A stretch of DNA of 64,000 nucleotides, from assembly GCF_000340215.1 (NCBI RefSeq), contig NW_006921533.1, positions 2,964,273-3,028,272 of the forward strand, in the 5' to 3' direction. This DNA comes from Pseudocercospora fijiensis CIRAD86 (lineage: Eukaryota > Ascomycota > Dothideomycetes > Mycosphaerellales > Mycosphaerellaceae). The position numbers and the translations under genes are program-made. Shown here piece after piece: positions 9,180-21,164 of the stretch (position 1 is its first letter; every line of letters starts with the position of its first letter). The notes beneath the pieces are model-generated. The model was not told the DNA's origin and did no database searches. It saw nothing but the letters and a program-made list of their open reading frames with translations.

Positions 9180-12100
9180 TCACTCGCCGTCCCTCCAGTT
9201 CTGCAGTAATGTCCCGACTTGTTTGAAGCTCACAGGCTTAGTCATGTAAACATCAACGCCAGCCTCAAATGCCGCAGATTGATCGCTGCCCTCCGCGTTG
9301 CCAGTCAGCGCAACGACCAGGGCTGACTTGTTGCGCAATGGACCAGGATCACTTCTGGTGCTCCTTCGCTGGGCATCTTGCACTCGCTTCTCCGACTCCA
9401 TCCTCCGAATGATGCGCGTGGCCTCAATGCCATCCATCACCGGCATTGAAATGTCCATGAAAATGATATCGGGCGCGTCCAGGCCATAGGCCTCCACAGC
9501 TTGTTGTCCGTCCTCAGCAGTCTTGCAAATCGAGTCGTCATATCCGCGCTTCTGGACGAAAGTCTGCAACAATTGCAAGTTGATCTTGTTGTCATCCACC
9601 AACAACAAGCGTGGCTTGCGACTTTGTATCGTGCTGGAAGTTTCCCAGACCGAAGTAAATTTCTCATCGGTATCTGGGACTGAGGAGGCCGGGTTTGGAG
9701 AATGTCTGTTCTGTGCAACACCCTTCGCAGTATTCTCGGATGACCCAGGAGGTGTAAGAAAGGCTGGTTGTGCTGCACCGGCCGCAGGATCTCCCACCCT
9801 TGCATTTGTATCATGCCCGGAAGACTCAGCATCGTTTGGAAATGGAAATCCTCCATCCGCACTTCCGCTTACTTCTTTGACATGAGTAACGCCCAGTGAT
9901 GCATGCCCTGTCGATGATTGAGAGTCTAATTGTGATGAGCGACCTGAGTCTTGGGACTTCGCAGACTTTGTGCTGTTGGCGGGCGATGCCTTTCCGCGCA
10001 TTCCACAAGTTGCATCACCAATCTTCGATGTACTTTTCTCCTGTGATACCTTCTCCACAGCGCTTCTCACTGCGCGTGCGAGTTTGTACGGTCCGAAAGG
10101 TTTGCACAGTAGCTCGACCTGGCCGCTCTGTATGTCCTTTGCAAGTATAGCTTGCCTGCCATGGTCTGTGCAGAGTATGATGATGGACTGGAGCGATAAA
10201 TTGTCCAGAAAATCGGGACGCTGCGCGAGCAGCGTGGGCAAGTGGATTTCTTCGACGATGAGAATCTGAGCAGGCAGATCGAAATCCCAAGTCTGCAACA
10301 CCGGGAATCCAAACCAACCGGTCAGGTACTGTACGAGTGCTGAGTGGACAGCGGATGCGCTCTTTGTCTGGCCAAAGCTCTTGTACTTTAGAGCGGGCTC
10401 GTAAATAGCGATCTGAGGTGGCTTTCGTAAGTTTCGGAGGAACGTCACATTCTGGTCTGTCACTCGAGATTCATCTGGTAGAATCGTGGTCCTGGACGGC
10501 ACACCAGTCGTATTGGGACGTTCCGCTTGCAAGAGATTTGCTTTCCGCATTGCTATGCCCGGCACGTCAGTGTAGCACTACGGGATCAGAGCGAGTGCGA
10601 CTTACGCAATGTAATGGTCACCATGGTCCCGACGTTGACGATGGACTTGATGTCTATCTCTCCCGATAACATATTGACAATCGATCTAACAATGCTGAGC
10701 CCGAGACCTGTGCCGGCCGATCGAGCGTTTTCTTGAGAGAAAGGTGTGAAAATGTTCGTTCTTAGGTATTCGGGAGAAATTCCCTTTCCAGTGTCGGTGA
10801 CTGTAAGCTTGATTATTCCACGCTTGTCTTCTGCAAATTGAACGGCATTTTTGGGCGCACTCTCCTGTGGAATACTTCGAAGGCATATATTGATGTACCC
10901 GTGCTTGGTGTACTTGAGCGAATTGCCTAGGCAGACCATGGTAGTTAGCTCTTTTTCACAAAATATTGCTCCATTTCAAACTTACCAAAGAGGTTCATCA
11001 CAAGTCGCCGGATGGCTCCAGGCTGTGTTGAGAAGACCCAATCTGTCGGCGGCTTTATGTCCAGAATTAGCTCGACCTCTGGCCGAGTGGATCTCACGAT
11101 TCTCCTTAGTTCTGGCCTGGCGCCAGCTTCGCGGAGTGCTGAATGGCAGTCCATCGCAGCTTCATCAAATCCGACATTCATCCTGGTCTTGGCCATGTGT
11201 CCCATTGCGATACCTGCAGTCGATTAGCAGATAGATACCAGTGCGCCTCACTATACCGCGTACCATCAACAACCTCTTCTGTCACAAGCGCGACGTTGCA
11301 TTCTTGCTCAACAGCAAATAATTGGTCAGCACGGAGGCTTAACGCATTCCGAGTTTTCGGCTCGTTCCTCCCGGAAAAGTCTTGAGAAGATTCTGCAGAC
11401 TGGGTGGAAGGTTCGTGCTTCAGCGTGTTTACTTTGCTGTAGTCAAGGACCATTGCCACTGCACAAGATAGATATTAGCATCGTTTGTCTTTTTCCTTCT
11501 GAGCAGTGCTGCTGAAATGCTTACCAGTATCAAGGAGGGTGTGAGCGCAGGCGTCCAGGGTGTCCAGGCACGATTTCTGAAATGCATCACAGTCGGTTTC
11601 CTGCAGGAATTCCAAGCTTGCCAGGATACCGTGGAGTGGACTTCTCAGCTCGTGCGATACGGAACCGATGAAGTTGCCTTTCTGCTGATCAGCGAAGACT
11701 GTTGCAAGACGGACAACTGTATGGCTCTCGTCAGCGCAAGATCTTCTGTTGGACTTCGTACGTGTGGCAATTACTCTCAGCCCGGATGGCGTTGCAAAAA
11801 GATAGAAGAGGAAGATAGTCCATCTCGTAGGAGAAAATGCGGTAACGAGAATTTGTCCAAGCGAAACAAGATGTCCAGCGATTGAGGTTTCTGCCATGTG
11901 CGTCAATCAACATATCTCAGTAAGATACGGAAAGTGACACTCACGCATGGAACATTGGCACGAATATGACCTGCTTAGCATGTGGAAATTGTCGACGAAG
12001 CAGGACGAGTTCGTAGAGCTTGTAAGAAAGGTGTGCAGTGACAGGACGTCCCTCCCAGTCAAAAAGACTTGTCCCTATGCAGTCAGGCAGGTCGTACAGT

Positions 12101-14103
12101 TTGCCTCGTGGATGACGCTTGCACATGCGCTGGAGCTCTGGTGGAGCCAGAGTGACTCGCCATGATGGGTCTGCTCTTCCGAAGTTCCTTGGTGTACGGC
12201 CATCAGTGACAGACGCCGCCGCCAATACGACTCTTTCCCTCATGGCACCACTATAGGCGGACCCTTGTCTTGCTTGAGCTCCGGGATGACTGGCTGGGAG
12301 GCCGTCCTCCTTGAGCTTTTCATAATCATCTTCGTGCCGGCGCAACACTGGATCCGCACTGTTGGCATTGGAGTTAGTGTCTAAGAGAACGACGCCACCG
12401 CCGCCGAATTGCGAGAAATTCAGGGATTGCCTGATCAAATGTGTAGCCCTGTCGAAGGTACGCTGATGATCTGCCTCGGTGATATTGCGTGGCGGCGGAC
12501 TCGGCGATGATATGGTTGAACCTTTCGTGGACGGTCTGGAAGAGCTTTGATCACGTTGCGAGACAGGTGGCAATGAGAGAATCAATGGTCTCTGCTTTTC
12601 TGGATTGGACGGCGTAGAAAAGTCCACAGTCTGCTGGAGAGGATCCTCTAGAGGGTATTTGTCCTCACTGGGTCTGATAGTGGATTCTTCAACTGGCTGG
12701 CCAGAATCTCGGGGATGATCCCCATCTGCGTCTGCCTCTTCAGCACGCAAACCCGCAGATCCTGCGAAATCACTGAGGCCTACATTGTTCGAGTTGGTTT
12801 GCTGTAGATCTTCAGGCGACGAGTTCATGGGCCTTAGAATCCAATCTGGAAGCGCTTGTTTGCGAGAGCTGGTCGCACTTCTTATTGGGGTACACATGGG
12901 CGTGACTTCAGGTGTGGCTGGAGCTGGAGTGACGGCAGGAGAGGCCGCGGGTGTGCCATAAGGTGTGACACCAAAGGTCGATTCATCGGCTCTCACCTCA
13001 AGTTGTGACTGCGCCTGCTTACCCTTGCCTGTCCTTCTTTGTGGCGAGTCTGAGCTCCGTCGCGGGTTGACATGCCGGCTGCGAAAGCGATAGTCTGGAC
13101 TGATGAAATCTGCCATGCACAGGTTCATGAAAGTAGCTCGCTGCTTTTCGTGCGCCTCCTTCACGGTTCGCATGTGGGACATGATGTTGTGGGCCAACGT
13201 CAAGAGGACTATCAATCTTAGTCAATGGGGGATACACGGAAGTAAAGAGAAGGGCGCACCTCTGAGGCGAATAAGACTCGTAGAGTCTCTTGGTCGATCG
13301 TCTAGGAGGCACAAGGCACCAATGTTTATGTCGTTCTCAGTGCGCAGTGGCAGGCCGCAATAGTACCGAAAGTGAGGCTCCGAGTCGACGAAACCGTGTT
13401 TCATCCATCGCGGGTCTTTGGACATGTCGAGGACTTCGTAGTGCGCGGGCACTTCTTGACCATCCACGATTTGGGGATTTTGTGCTAAGGTCCATTCCAC
13501 AAGGCCACCGCATTTTGGGGTAGATATGCTGCCGTACCACAGACCATCATTCGCGTGTTCCGATTGGCTGGTATCCCCAAGGTCGAGCGTTTTCGTGGCT
13601 TCTGCTACGAAATATGAGCAGTCTTTGTCCATTAGGCAGATCATGGCGCGCTGCACGTCAAGTCGGTATGCTGCAAGCTGCGCATGTGCTTGTAACACTG
13701 GGTCTGCATATGGCAGGTACACTGATTCAGCTTTCGCGTCACCCGGCGGTCGGTAGTATTGGAAAAGTTCTCGAGCTCGAATCTCGCCGATATTCTCGGG
13801 CTCCACGTAGCCACTGCTTTCGTCGGTGAATGGTCCCCGTATGTCGCTCGTGATGGGAAGCGACCTCCGTGATTGGAAGGAGCCCTTCTCAGAACAAGAT
13901 GGACAGGAGGAAGCATGCCGATGAGACGCGCATTCATGAGATGAATATGGAGGTGCTCGGAAAGGTCCGCCGGGTGATGATTGTGTGGGACGGGGTAGCT
14001 CAGGGCGGCGGTCTGAGGTGGCGGAGGGATATCGGGAGGGCGGCAAGCTGCTTGAACGGCGTTGCGGGCGCGGACGCGGACGGCTAGCTCCACTCAGGTA
14101 CAT
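9180..14103 (-). CDS. GAF-domain hybrid histidine kinase
   Basis: Eight exons: 14103-13260, 13208-11945, 11890-11775, 11716-11525, 11458-11264, 11213-10986, 10926-10606 and 10552-9180. Every junction keeps phase, giving 1510 residues. The order is a disordered N-terminus, a GAF-like domain (about 125-300) and a long Ser/Pro-rich insert. HisKA follows with phospho-acceptor His about 763 (SHELRSPLHG), then HATPase (N box NSLKYT about 948; TDTGKGIS; GTGLGLSIV). Next comes a degenerate receiver-like segment (about 1090-1220) and a true receiver with Asp about 1420 (FMDISMPVMDG) and Lys about 1492. Such proteins feed the fungal Ypd1-Ssk1/Skn7 phosphorelay. The start is uncertain: ATGs up to 14421 are in frame, but that extension does not look like protein. 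Confidence 0.9.
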
Positions 14104-14827
14104 GGGCATATAGATGTATGCATCCAAAAACGAGAGACGGGATATCGATGACGGTTGTACGAAGGTAAGGTCAAAGGTGCTCCAGCCACGTTGGAAAGCA
14201 AATGCAACTGTCCGGACGTCGGGTGCTTTCAGGAGCACGTCGCATCTCATGCACCTTCCGCTCCTGCTTCCTGTTTGTCGGTGACGCCGGGATGGAAGCC
14301 GCGTTACGTCGTCAGGAAAGCGCAGCACACCCGGCAAGCTCAGGATCATTTCATACCTATACTGCTGCATGCCGCCGGCGCTCCTGCTCCTGCTCCTTCG
14401 CAAGAGCCTGGACCCTTTCATTCATTCCATTTACGATTGCAGCATTTTGTAATCAGCAGCTTCTGTCTTATGGAGATGATTTGAAATAAAGCGCAAGTCG
14501 TCACGAAATGAGCTTTGGTGGGCATGTGTAGTGCTGGTGATCTCTGTGGCGAGGATCGCAGATTGATGGCCACTGAATGAACGGCGAGACAGAATAGGTG
14601 TCGCAATTGTCCGCAACAGAAAGGTACTCGCTACTTCATATGCACCTCTCCTCATCTACCGAGCTCAGATTTCCACACATGTTGCGCCTGATCAATGAGT
14701 CTGTTTACCAGCCAGAAGGGCATCCTGGATGTGTGCAGCCAGGCCGTCGCATGCACTTGCGAAAACGTTCGACCGCTCCGGAAAGGCCGCAAGCCCACCC
14801 TCTTGAATATGCTATGCCACGTCCAGC
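14104..14827. other. upstream region of the histidine kinase
   Basis: About 0.7 kb of promoter and possible 5' UTR for the kinase, plus the 3' flank of the secreted-protein gene. No other gene is seen. The in-frame extension to 14421 is judged non-coding on composition. Confidence 0.4.
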
Positions 14828-15425
14828 TCAGATAGTTGGATCTTCAGAGCTTGCCCGGAACTGGAAGGGCTCCGAGCCGCTCGGCTGGCTACAATCGCCG
14901 CTGGCATGGACCTTGTTGTACGGAAGCTGTTGCGGATTGACTTGACAGGTATAGTCTGATGTTTTGTTCGTGATGTGGTCCATAGAGTATGCGCTAGAAT
15001 GAATGTGAGCGGCATTGTCATCCATTCTGGCCCAGGTAGCCTCACCTCTCGCCATCGCCATGATCCTCCTTGATTGCGAGGCTGAAGTTGCCAATCGAGA
15101 AATACGGGAACAATTGGAATTGGAATGGGGCACCGCCATCATATGCCCCCTCAGACGTATCACACGAGATCCACTGGCCAGTCGGCACGTTTACGCTGTA
15201 CGCGTCTTCTTGGAGCCACGAGTTGTCGCCCCAGAATTTGGCGCAGAAACCGGACTGTGCTTTGCCGGAATTCGTGCTGTTGACCGAGAAGGCGATGCGA
15301 TAGTAGTTGACCTGCCCACCTGGATTGCCATTAGGTTGATGCGATGTCAATCCTGTGACACGAAACGGAGATAGTGCTGCGACAACAGGTGCCAAGGCAA
15401 AGATGACGGAGGTAGCGGTCTTCAT
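14828..15425 (-). CDS. small secreted cysteine-containing protein (effector-like)
   Basis: Two exons, 15425-15046 and 14993-14828, joined by a 52-nt intron (GTGAGG...CTAG) that splits a Ser codon. The product is 181 residues. The start MKTATSVIFALAPVVAAL is a clear signal peptide; an ATG five codons upstream is also possible. The mature part is rich in Gly, Ser, Asn and aromatic residues and has four Cys (GFCAKF, ISCDTS, YTCQVN, GDCSQ), enough for two disulfides. No known domain is certain. The size and the beta-rich look resemble AA1/Alt a 1-like small secreted proteins of plant-associated Dothideomycetes, but this is a weak resemblance. The protein is probably extracellular, and its function is unknown. 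Confidence 0.78.
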
Positions 15426-16065
15426 TTTCGCAAATTCCAATCACCACTCTGAAATGTTGAACAGCTCCGTGATGCTGGCGCTCTGAGGAAAGCCATTCTG
15501 GGCATGCTTTATAGCAAGTCTGCCAGGAAAGATTCCGTCGTGGTGGCGAAGGGAATGTAGCGTGGTGTCGGAAGTATCTGTCAGGTACGATCTTCTAAAT
15601 CAAGCTCTTGTGGTTGCGTTGTGGAACCAGCGTGCCGGATTGAGCCAGCAAATGGTTGAGTGGTAGCACAAGGATGTCGTCAAGCGAGACGTTTGCCTGA
15701 ACTCCATTGGTTGCATGAATCCTGCACGAATTATTGCACGGCAAGACCGAGAACGGTTCTCGTATTCCATAGTAAACGCAAATATTTCGCCATCTTAGCG
15801 TCTCTTGTGGTGTTCGTCTTGGTGAGGCCTCAAGTATGCGTGCGGGACTCGAAGTATTGATCCCCTAAACGAAGTCCGTGGTTAAGTCCGTAGAACTGCT
15901 GTATAAGATCTAGGGGATCTGGTTGGTCGAATCCGCTTTGCATAAGTTGGCACAGACGTATTTTGTATAAGAACTCCACCAGAATCCTAGTTTTGCCGAC
16001 GAACGCTCCGAGGCAACGAGTTTTTACAGGGGATCCACAACAAGAGAAGCCCATTCTGTCTGTTT
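15426..16065. other. intergenic, nothing supported
   Basis: 640 bp between the secreted-protein gene (its promoter side) and the stop of the zinc-finger gene. No coding or RNA signal is seen. Confidence 0.4.
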
Positions 16066-16830
16066 TCAGCTTTTCGCAAACCCGGCCTTCCCTTTTCTCT
16101 TGCCGAATGTCACGCTCCGGGGGACGAATTGCAGCGAAGACATGGACTTGGTTAGGGTGTCGACGCTTGAAGCAGCCTGTTTAGCATGCTGGTGGCCACG
16201 AGCAGAAATGTGCCTCTCCCTCCCGCCTCCATCGGACTCCATCCTCGGCGTTTCTGGGCTGACAGTCGTGCCCTCATTTGTCATAGTGCTTTCTGTCGTC
16301 GAGCTACCTCGACGCTCGCGGCTGCTCTTGCGGTGACCTTGGGCATCGACGCCAGGCCGCAGCATACTCCGTCTCCCATCTATGCCGTTGTTGACAATGA
16401 AGAAGTCGTAGTTCCTCGGGAATCCATGTCTGTCGACTAGGTGCGACCTGCGCTTCTGCCATTCCGAGCAGACCTTCTCGCAGCCCTCGACAAAGCACGC
16501 GAATGTCTTTTCGCCCCTGTCACGCTTCGCCGCTACTATGGGGTCGTGATTCTCCGACAAGTGCAATTCCAGAAAGTGCGGCGTGGGCAGATTCTTCTGA
16601 CATTCCCGGCATCTGTTGGTATGCGACTGATAGTAGTGGGCTTCATAGTCGTTGTAAGCTGCAAAACTCAGCGGCTTGTGAGGCGGCAGTAGACATTGCA
16701 TTGCTTTTGCAGGGGCCTGCTCTGGCTCTGCAAGCTCGACATACTTGGGTGTATGGGCTTCCTCCTCTTCTGGTAGATCCGGAGAACGTGCTCCATCAGA
16801 CATCGAGCCTGCCCTCTCGCGCTTTGCCAT
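16066..16830 (-). CDS. C2H2 zinc-finger protein, ZNF511-like
   Basis: 254 residues, single exon, using the ATG at 16830 (MAKRERAG). An in-frame ATG at 16851 is also possible. Three zinc-binding units are recognisable. The first is a partial finger around AMQCLLPPHKPLSFAAYNDYEAHYYQSH. The second is CRECQKNLPTPHFLELHLSENH and the third CFVEGCEKVCSEWQKRRSHLVDRHG. The spacing, and the following PRNYDFF motif, match the ZNF511 family found from fungi to animals. The role of that family is poorly known, though nuclear. The C-terminal 100 residues are Ser/Arg-rich and disordered. The gene is divergent from the Est1/SMG7-like gene. Confidence 0.85.
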   Translation of the reverse strand: MAKRERAGSMSDGARSPDLPEEEEAHTPKYVELAEPEQAPAKAMQCLLPPHKPLSFAAYNDYEAHYYQSHTNRCRECQKNLPTPHFLELHLSENHDPIVAAKRDRGEKTFACFVEGCEKVCSEWQKRRSHLVDRHGFPRNYDFFIVNNGIDGRRSMLRPGVDAQGHRKSSRERRGSSTTESTMTNEGTTVSPETPRMESDGGGRERHISARGHQHAKQAASSVDTLTKSMSSLQFVPRSVTFGKRKGKAGFAKS

Positions 16831-17160
16831 ACTTCCAGAGCAATGGCGCACGAGGTTGATGCGTTATGGCTGTCTCCAAGGTACCTGCATGCGAAGCGAA
16901 GACGGGAGTCCGACGATGCAGTCCACACGTAGCGACTAGGATCACATGCTCGAAGTGAGTGAAGTGAAAAAGTACATGTGAGGACGACAGTCTATGCGCT
17001 GCGCTTGTGATGGCTCTGAGGCGGTGTCATCACTGCATGTGCATTTGCATGTGCGTGAGTCGTGGATGTGAGGACGATAAATCGTGCTAGTTTATTAGTT
17101 CTGCGCAAGACATCTCTTGGACAACGACTGGGCTCCACTCCAACATCCGAGAGCGAAAGC
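16831..17160. promoter_or_regulatory. shared divergent region, zinc finger / Est1-like
   Basis: 330 bp between divergent starts. An in-frame ATG at 17062 lies inside this stretch, so part of it may be coding for the Est1-like protein instead. Confidence 0.4.
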
Positions 17161-20029
17161 ATGTCTGGCCGGGTGGAAGCAGACTCGGACTCGACTTCGA
17201 AGTGCGGCTCAGCAGAGCACCCCAATATTCCTGCCACACCACATGCTCATGCTACGCGACGCCGCGCCGACTCTCTGACAACACACTGCGACAGCGACAA
17301 CACTGCCGGAGTGCTGTCGCCGCCCCCGATTCTTCACCACTCCGCCGACACTGACACTGCGCCAGATGGACCGCGCCACCACTTCCGCTTGCCCTCCGCC
17401 TGCTTTCACCTAACCACGACCGGCGCGCAGGCCATCGACCACCAGCGTCGCTCCTGTTCCAGCGCCTGCTATGAGTCGCGCGCTGCCCACCACAAAAGCA
17501 TGGAAGGTCTGCTCGAACGAGAGACATTCCTCGAACAAAATGTACACAAACTGCTAGAAAACCGCGACACGCCGCTCCCCGTCATTCTCGAAGCCTTTGA
17601 GAGCTACCGACACGCATGCCAGGCCGTCGTACTCGCCGACCCCGAAAATGCACATCCTCATGAAGCGCGCCTGTGGGCGGCGCATGGTGCCGGCAGAGCC
17701 TTCTTCCACCGAGCGCTGAGCGGTTTCCGCAAGAACATGCCGGACAGAGTCGTGGAGACACGCATGCTGATTAAGTTTTTCCTGTCATGGATCAAGCAAG
17801 GCGAGAGATTCTACCGAGCAGTCATCCTGCAGCTCAGCACTTCCATTGGAGGCATTCCCGAGTTGGAGGCAATCGCGCAGCACGAGAAGAGCAATGGCGA
17901 CACCGGCGAAAGCCAACCAGTCGATATTCCTTCTGCCCTTCGGGAGGCCGTGCTTGAAACTTGTCATCGCACCTTGGTGTACTTGGGAGACCTCTCTCGG
18001 TATCGCGCTGCCGAAAAGCTCGACAAGGAGCCCGACTTTGGTCCTGCAATCGGATACTATGGCTTGGCAGCCTCGTTGAAACCTCGCTCAGGCCTGGGGC
18101 AACACCAGCTCGCAGTAGTTGCTCTTGGCCAGAGCCGTCATCTAACTGCAATCTATCACCTATATCGTTCCCTCGCTGTTGACGACCCTCACCCGAATGC
18201 TGCCAAGAATCTCCGCTTGGAGTTCGAGAAGACGAACTCGGCTTGGGATAAGGGCGAACTCATTCAGAAGGGCATGCCGAACGATCCTGATGCCTCCAAG
18301 CACGCCTTGGTCGGCTGGTTTGTTCGGCACCACGGCATGTGCTTCCGTGGAGAGCCATTCCGTGCGCACGAAGAGCTCGAGCGTGAGGTGCTCAGTCAGC
18401 TCTCTAATGTTCTCAAGCAGCGCGCACTTGATGGTACCCTCATGCGTATGGTATTGGTCAATATCGCAGCTCAATTCATCGCAGGAGAAGGATTTCAGAG
18501 TGAGTCCGATCACACTTCCGTGAGAATATTGACGAGCTGACAAACCCATTCCAGCTTACCAGACACCCGCTTTTCAGCAGTCTTTCTACTATTTCTTCAG
18601 ATTCAACCTCAAGTCCTTCACGGCATTGCTTCGCACATTCTACGACGATCTTCGTGCTTTGCTCCTCAACATGGATGATCACGACGTGGAACTGGAGAAG
18701 AAGCTCACGGACAACGGTCGCCGTCTCTTGCCCTGCCTCCGCGTCTACAATAATTGGCTTCTCACCACTATCAGAATGGTCATCGGTCTCGCTGATGATG
18801 ATTTTGTCGGTGATGCTGTCGCTCACTTCTGGCCCATGTACGCGAAGACACTCGACCTAATGGCTCAAGCATTCCCAATCTGGGATCTCGACGATATATC
18901 GACCGTAGCATACATGCTCGAGGAGGATGTTGATACCCTCGAGTTCCAGCCAGTGTTGTCAGAAGAGACGATGAAAACCTGGTATTTGAAGCCGAACAAC
19001 ACACTCAGACCTCGTTTCTCGGCTCGAGACACCGTTCGCGTTTCTGTTGATGAGGAGATGCTGTGGCGAGTCCGGGCTTTCCTTGAAATCGGCGTTAACC
19101 TGGCATCTTCTGACAATACTGCACCAATTCACATCCGTGGAACGAGGATCTTTTCGGGTGACGAGAGCAGGATTGAGCCACTCACCGTTCCAGAAAAGGA
19201 CTATACGCCAGCGCCAATCGCCCCTCCGAGCAAGGCGAAGCCTGTTAGTTACGCTAGAGCTGCTGCCAATGGCCATGCTAGATCCGCGAGACCAGGTCAG
19301 GCTACTCGGAAGCCGAGCGGAAGCAAGACTCAGACTAGGGATGTGCAGCTGAGCCGTATGGTGGATGACCTTGTGGAAGACGACGGTGTCGATGAAGGAC
19401 GCGAGGCTAACAAACCGCTCACGCCACCCCAACCAGCCGCTCCTAATCCTGGTATTGTAGCCAACGGAGATGTGCCTCTCGCACTTCAGGACAGTGTGCA
19501 TGATCTTCCTGCTGTGCATACGAAGCCACCGAAATATATTCCGCGGCCGTCCGCACAGGGCTTTGTCCCACAGCAGAACATCGCCATAACACCACCGTCC
19601 GTTGGACGTACCCTACAAGGCCCTGTTGGCTCTGAGCGAGCACAGCGTGACCGGCTCCAATCTGTGTCCAAACTTTGGCAAGGCTCCGTCTCACCTGGTT
19701 TCCCGTCTGGATTGCCAACAGGAACTCTCGGCTCTCCTGTCGCCCTCAATGCTCTTGTTCCCGGTCATTCGCGAGTCAACTCTGCGTCTAGTATTCGCAG
19801 TCGGAACTCGCTGAACATGGTCGACTCATGGGGATCTACCACGGACTCTTCAGCGCCACGCACTTTACCCGATACTGTTGTCGCCAACACTGTCTATGGA
19901 ACCAACAATTCCTCGAGCATGGATCAGTCTGGCATGGCTAGTCCACTCCTCTTCGGAGGCGGCGGAGGTCTTTGGAGCACGGGACGAGGGTTCCGAAATG
20001 GAAGCCCATCATATGGCCAAGGTGGTTGA
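17161..20029 (+). CDS. Est1/SMG7-like protein (telomere / NMD factor family)
   Basis: Exons 17161-18499 and 18555-20029 flank a 55-nt intron (GTGAGT...CCAG), giving 937 residues. An in-frame ATG at 17062 would add 33. After a disordered Ser/His-rich N-terminus, a helical 14-3-3-like/TPR region runs from about residue 117 (LLERETFLEQNVHKLLEN). It includes FFLSWIKQGERFYRAVI, the LGDLSRYRA motif, the TPR-like AIGYYGLAASLKPRSGLGQHQLAV and AIYHLYRSLAV. That is the signature of Est1 DNA/RNA-binding-domain proteins (Est1, Ebs1, SMG5-7). The C-terminal 300 residues are disordered and Ser/Pro-rich. Family members bind phosphorylated Upf1 in mRNA decay or act at telomeres; which applies here cannot be read from sequence. 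No PIN domain is visible, so it is SMG7/Ebs1-like rather than SMG6-like. Confidence 0.9.
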
Positions 20030-20591
20030 TCGGCAGTGCAAAGTTCGCGGGACACCGTGACATAGCTACCAACATCACCCACAAAAGCAGCATGATACGG
20101 CTCACTTGATCGTTCCAGACTCCCGAGCACTCGAAGCGGCAGAATGCTTCCTTGCACACATGCCTTGCAAAAGTCCGAGCGCGTTCATGGGAGCTGAGGT
20201 CTAGCTCGTGACTAGGATCGGCAGCGAAGCACATTCATGCAGAAAAACACTTCGTTATCGTTTGCTCGACTTGACACCCCTCGAGACGGAAGTATGCCTG
20301 CAGGGTATCGATGGAATTTGGGGGAATGGGGATGATTTGCATACTTCACAGTTCGATAATGCTGCGTTCAATTGTCACTCCTTTCGGAAGTCAATCTCAT
20401 TGACTTGGAAACGACTTGCGGAAACAGCTTGTCTTCACAACACTCACTCATTCATGAAAGCTACTAGCGAAGGGAGTTGAAACAGATTGAATGCAAATTG
20501 TTTTGGTGTCTTCTGGTCTAAAAAACGTCCAATTCCACATTTCAGTCGCCATCTCTTGTCTTCCATTGTCAAGACCAGGTAGACGATTCAC
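20030..20591. other. intergenic, includes relic coding downstream of a premature stop
   Basis: 562 bp. Its right end (about 20562-20591) still reads VNRLPGLDNG in frame with the glycosidase-like gene after a TAG codon. The rest shows no coding signal. Confidence 0.5.
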
Positions 20592-21164
20592 CTAGTCAGT
20601 TGTTGGAGTCAAACGGGCGAAAGTGTTGTTGTACCAGGGCAACAGTCCTCCGAAGCCTGGATATGTTTCGTTGAACGCGAGATATGTTGTCAACTTCTGA
20701 TCCATGATCTCGTATGCTTTTTTCTGTGCCATCTTCTGACTAATTGGCGACACCACACGTGCCGCTTCCTTACTACCTGCGAGGACTTGCGCAAGTAGCA
20801 TTACATGCAGGCTCTCCTTACTAGCGGCAGAAAAGTTGTGTCGTCCAAAGCCATGAGCGGGTGCTATTCCCGTTGTTTGGTTGAGAAGAGTCCCGTCATA
20901 GCTCATGCCGTTGGCGTGATTGTAGCCGATTCCAGGCCGAACGAATTGCCCATCCCAGAACAAAACGTCTTGTATCAATGGGGAAGGAATGCGAATGATA
21001 TCCCCTTCCTTGTAAGTCGGTCCAAAGCGGCATGGTGGATTGTTCAATCGCTCTCGACTACCTTCATTGGCCCGACCACTAGTGGCTATCATCAAAAGCC
21101 AAGCAAAGCGGAGCATGATGACCTGATTGCAATGCATTATCGCTTGATTCTCTCCAGTGTTCAT
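20562..21164 (-). pseudogene. truncated glycoside hydrolase-like gene (resembles endo-beta-1,2-glucanase)
   Basis: The open part (21164-20592) encodes a likely signal peptide (MLRFAWLLMIATSGRA, an internal Met being the best start). It is followed by about 150 residues containing CRFGPTYKEGDIIRIPSPL, QDVLFWDGQFV, GIGYNHANGMSYDG, HNFSAASKESLHVMLLA and TYPGFGGLLPWYNNT. This resembles the N-terminal part of fungal GH162-type (alpha/alpha)6-barrel glucanases, from memory and without a search. The frame stops at TAG 20592-20594 just after TPTTD, yet continues VNRLPGLDNG. That continuation is in keeping with a Trp codon (TGG) having become TAG. Most of the catalytic barrel is absent, so I call it a truncated pseudogene. 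Family identity is less sure than the truncation. Confidence 0.6.
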
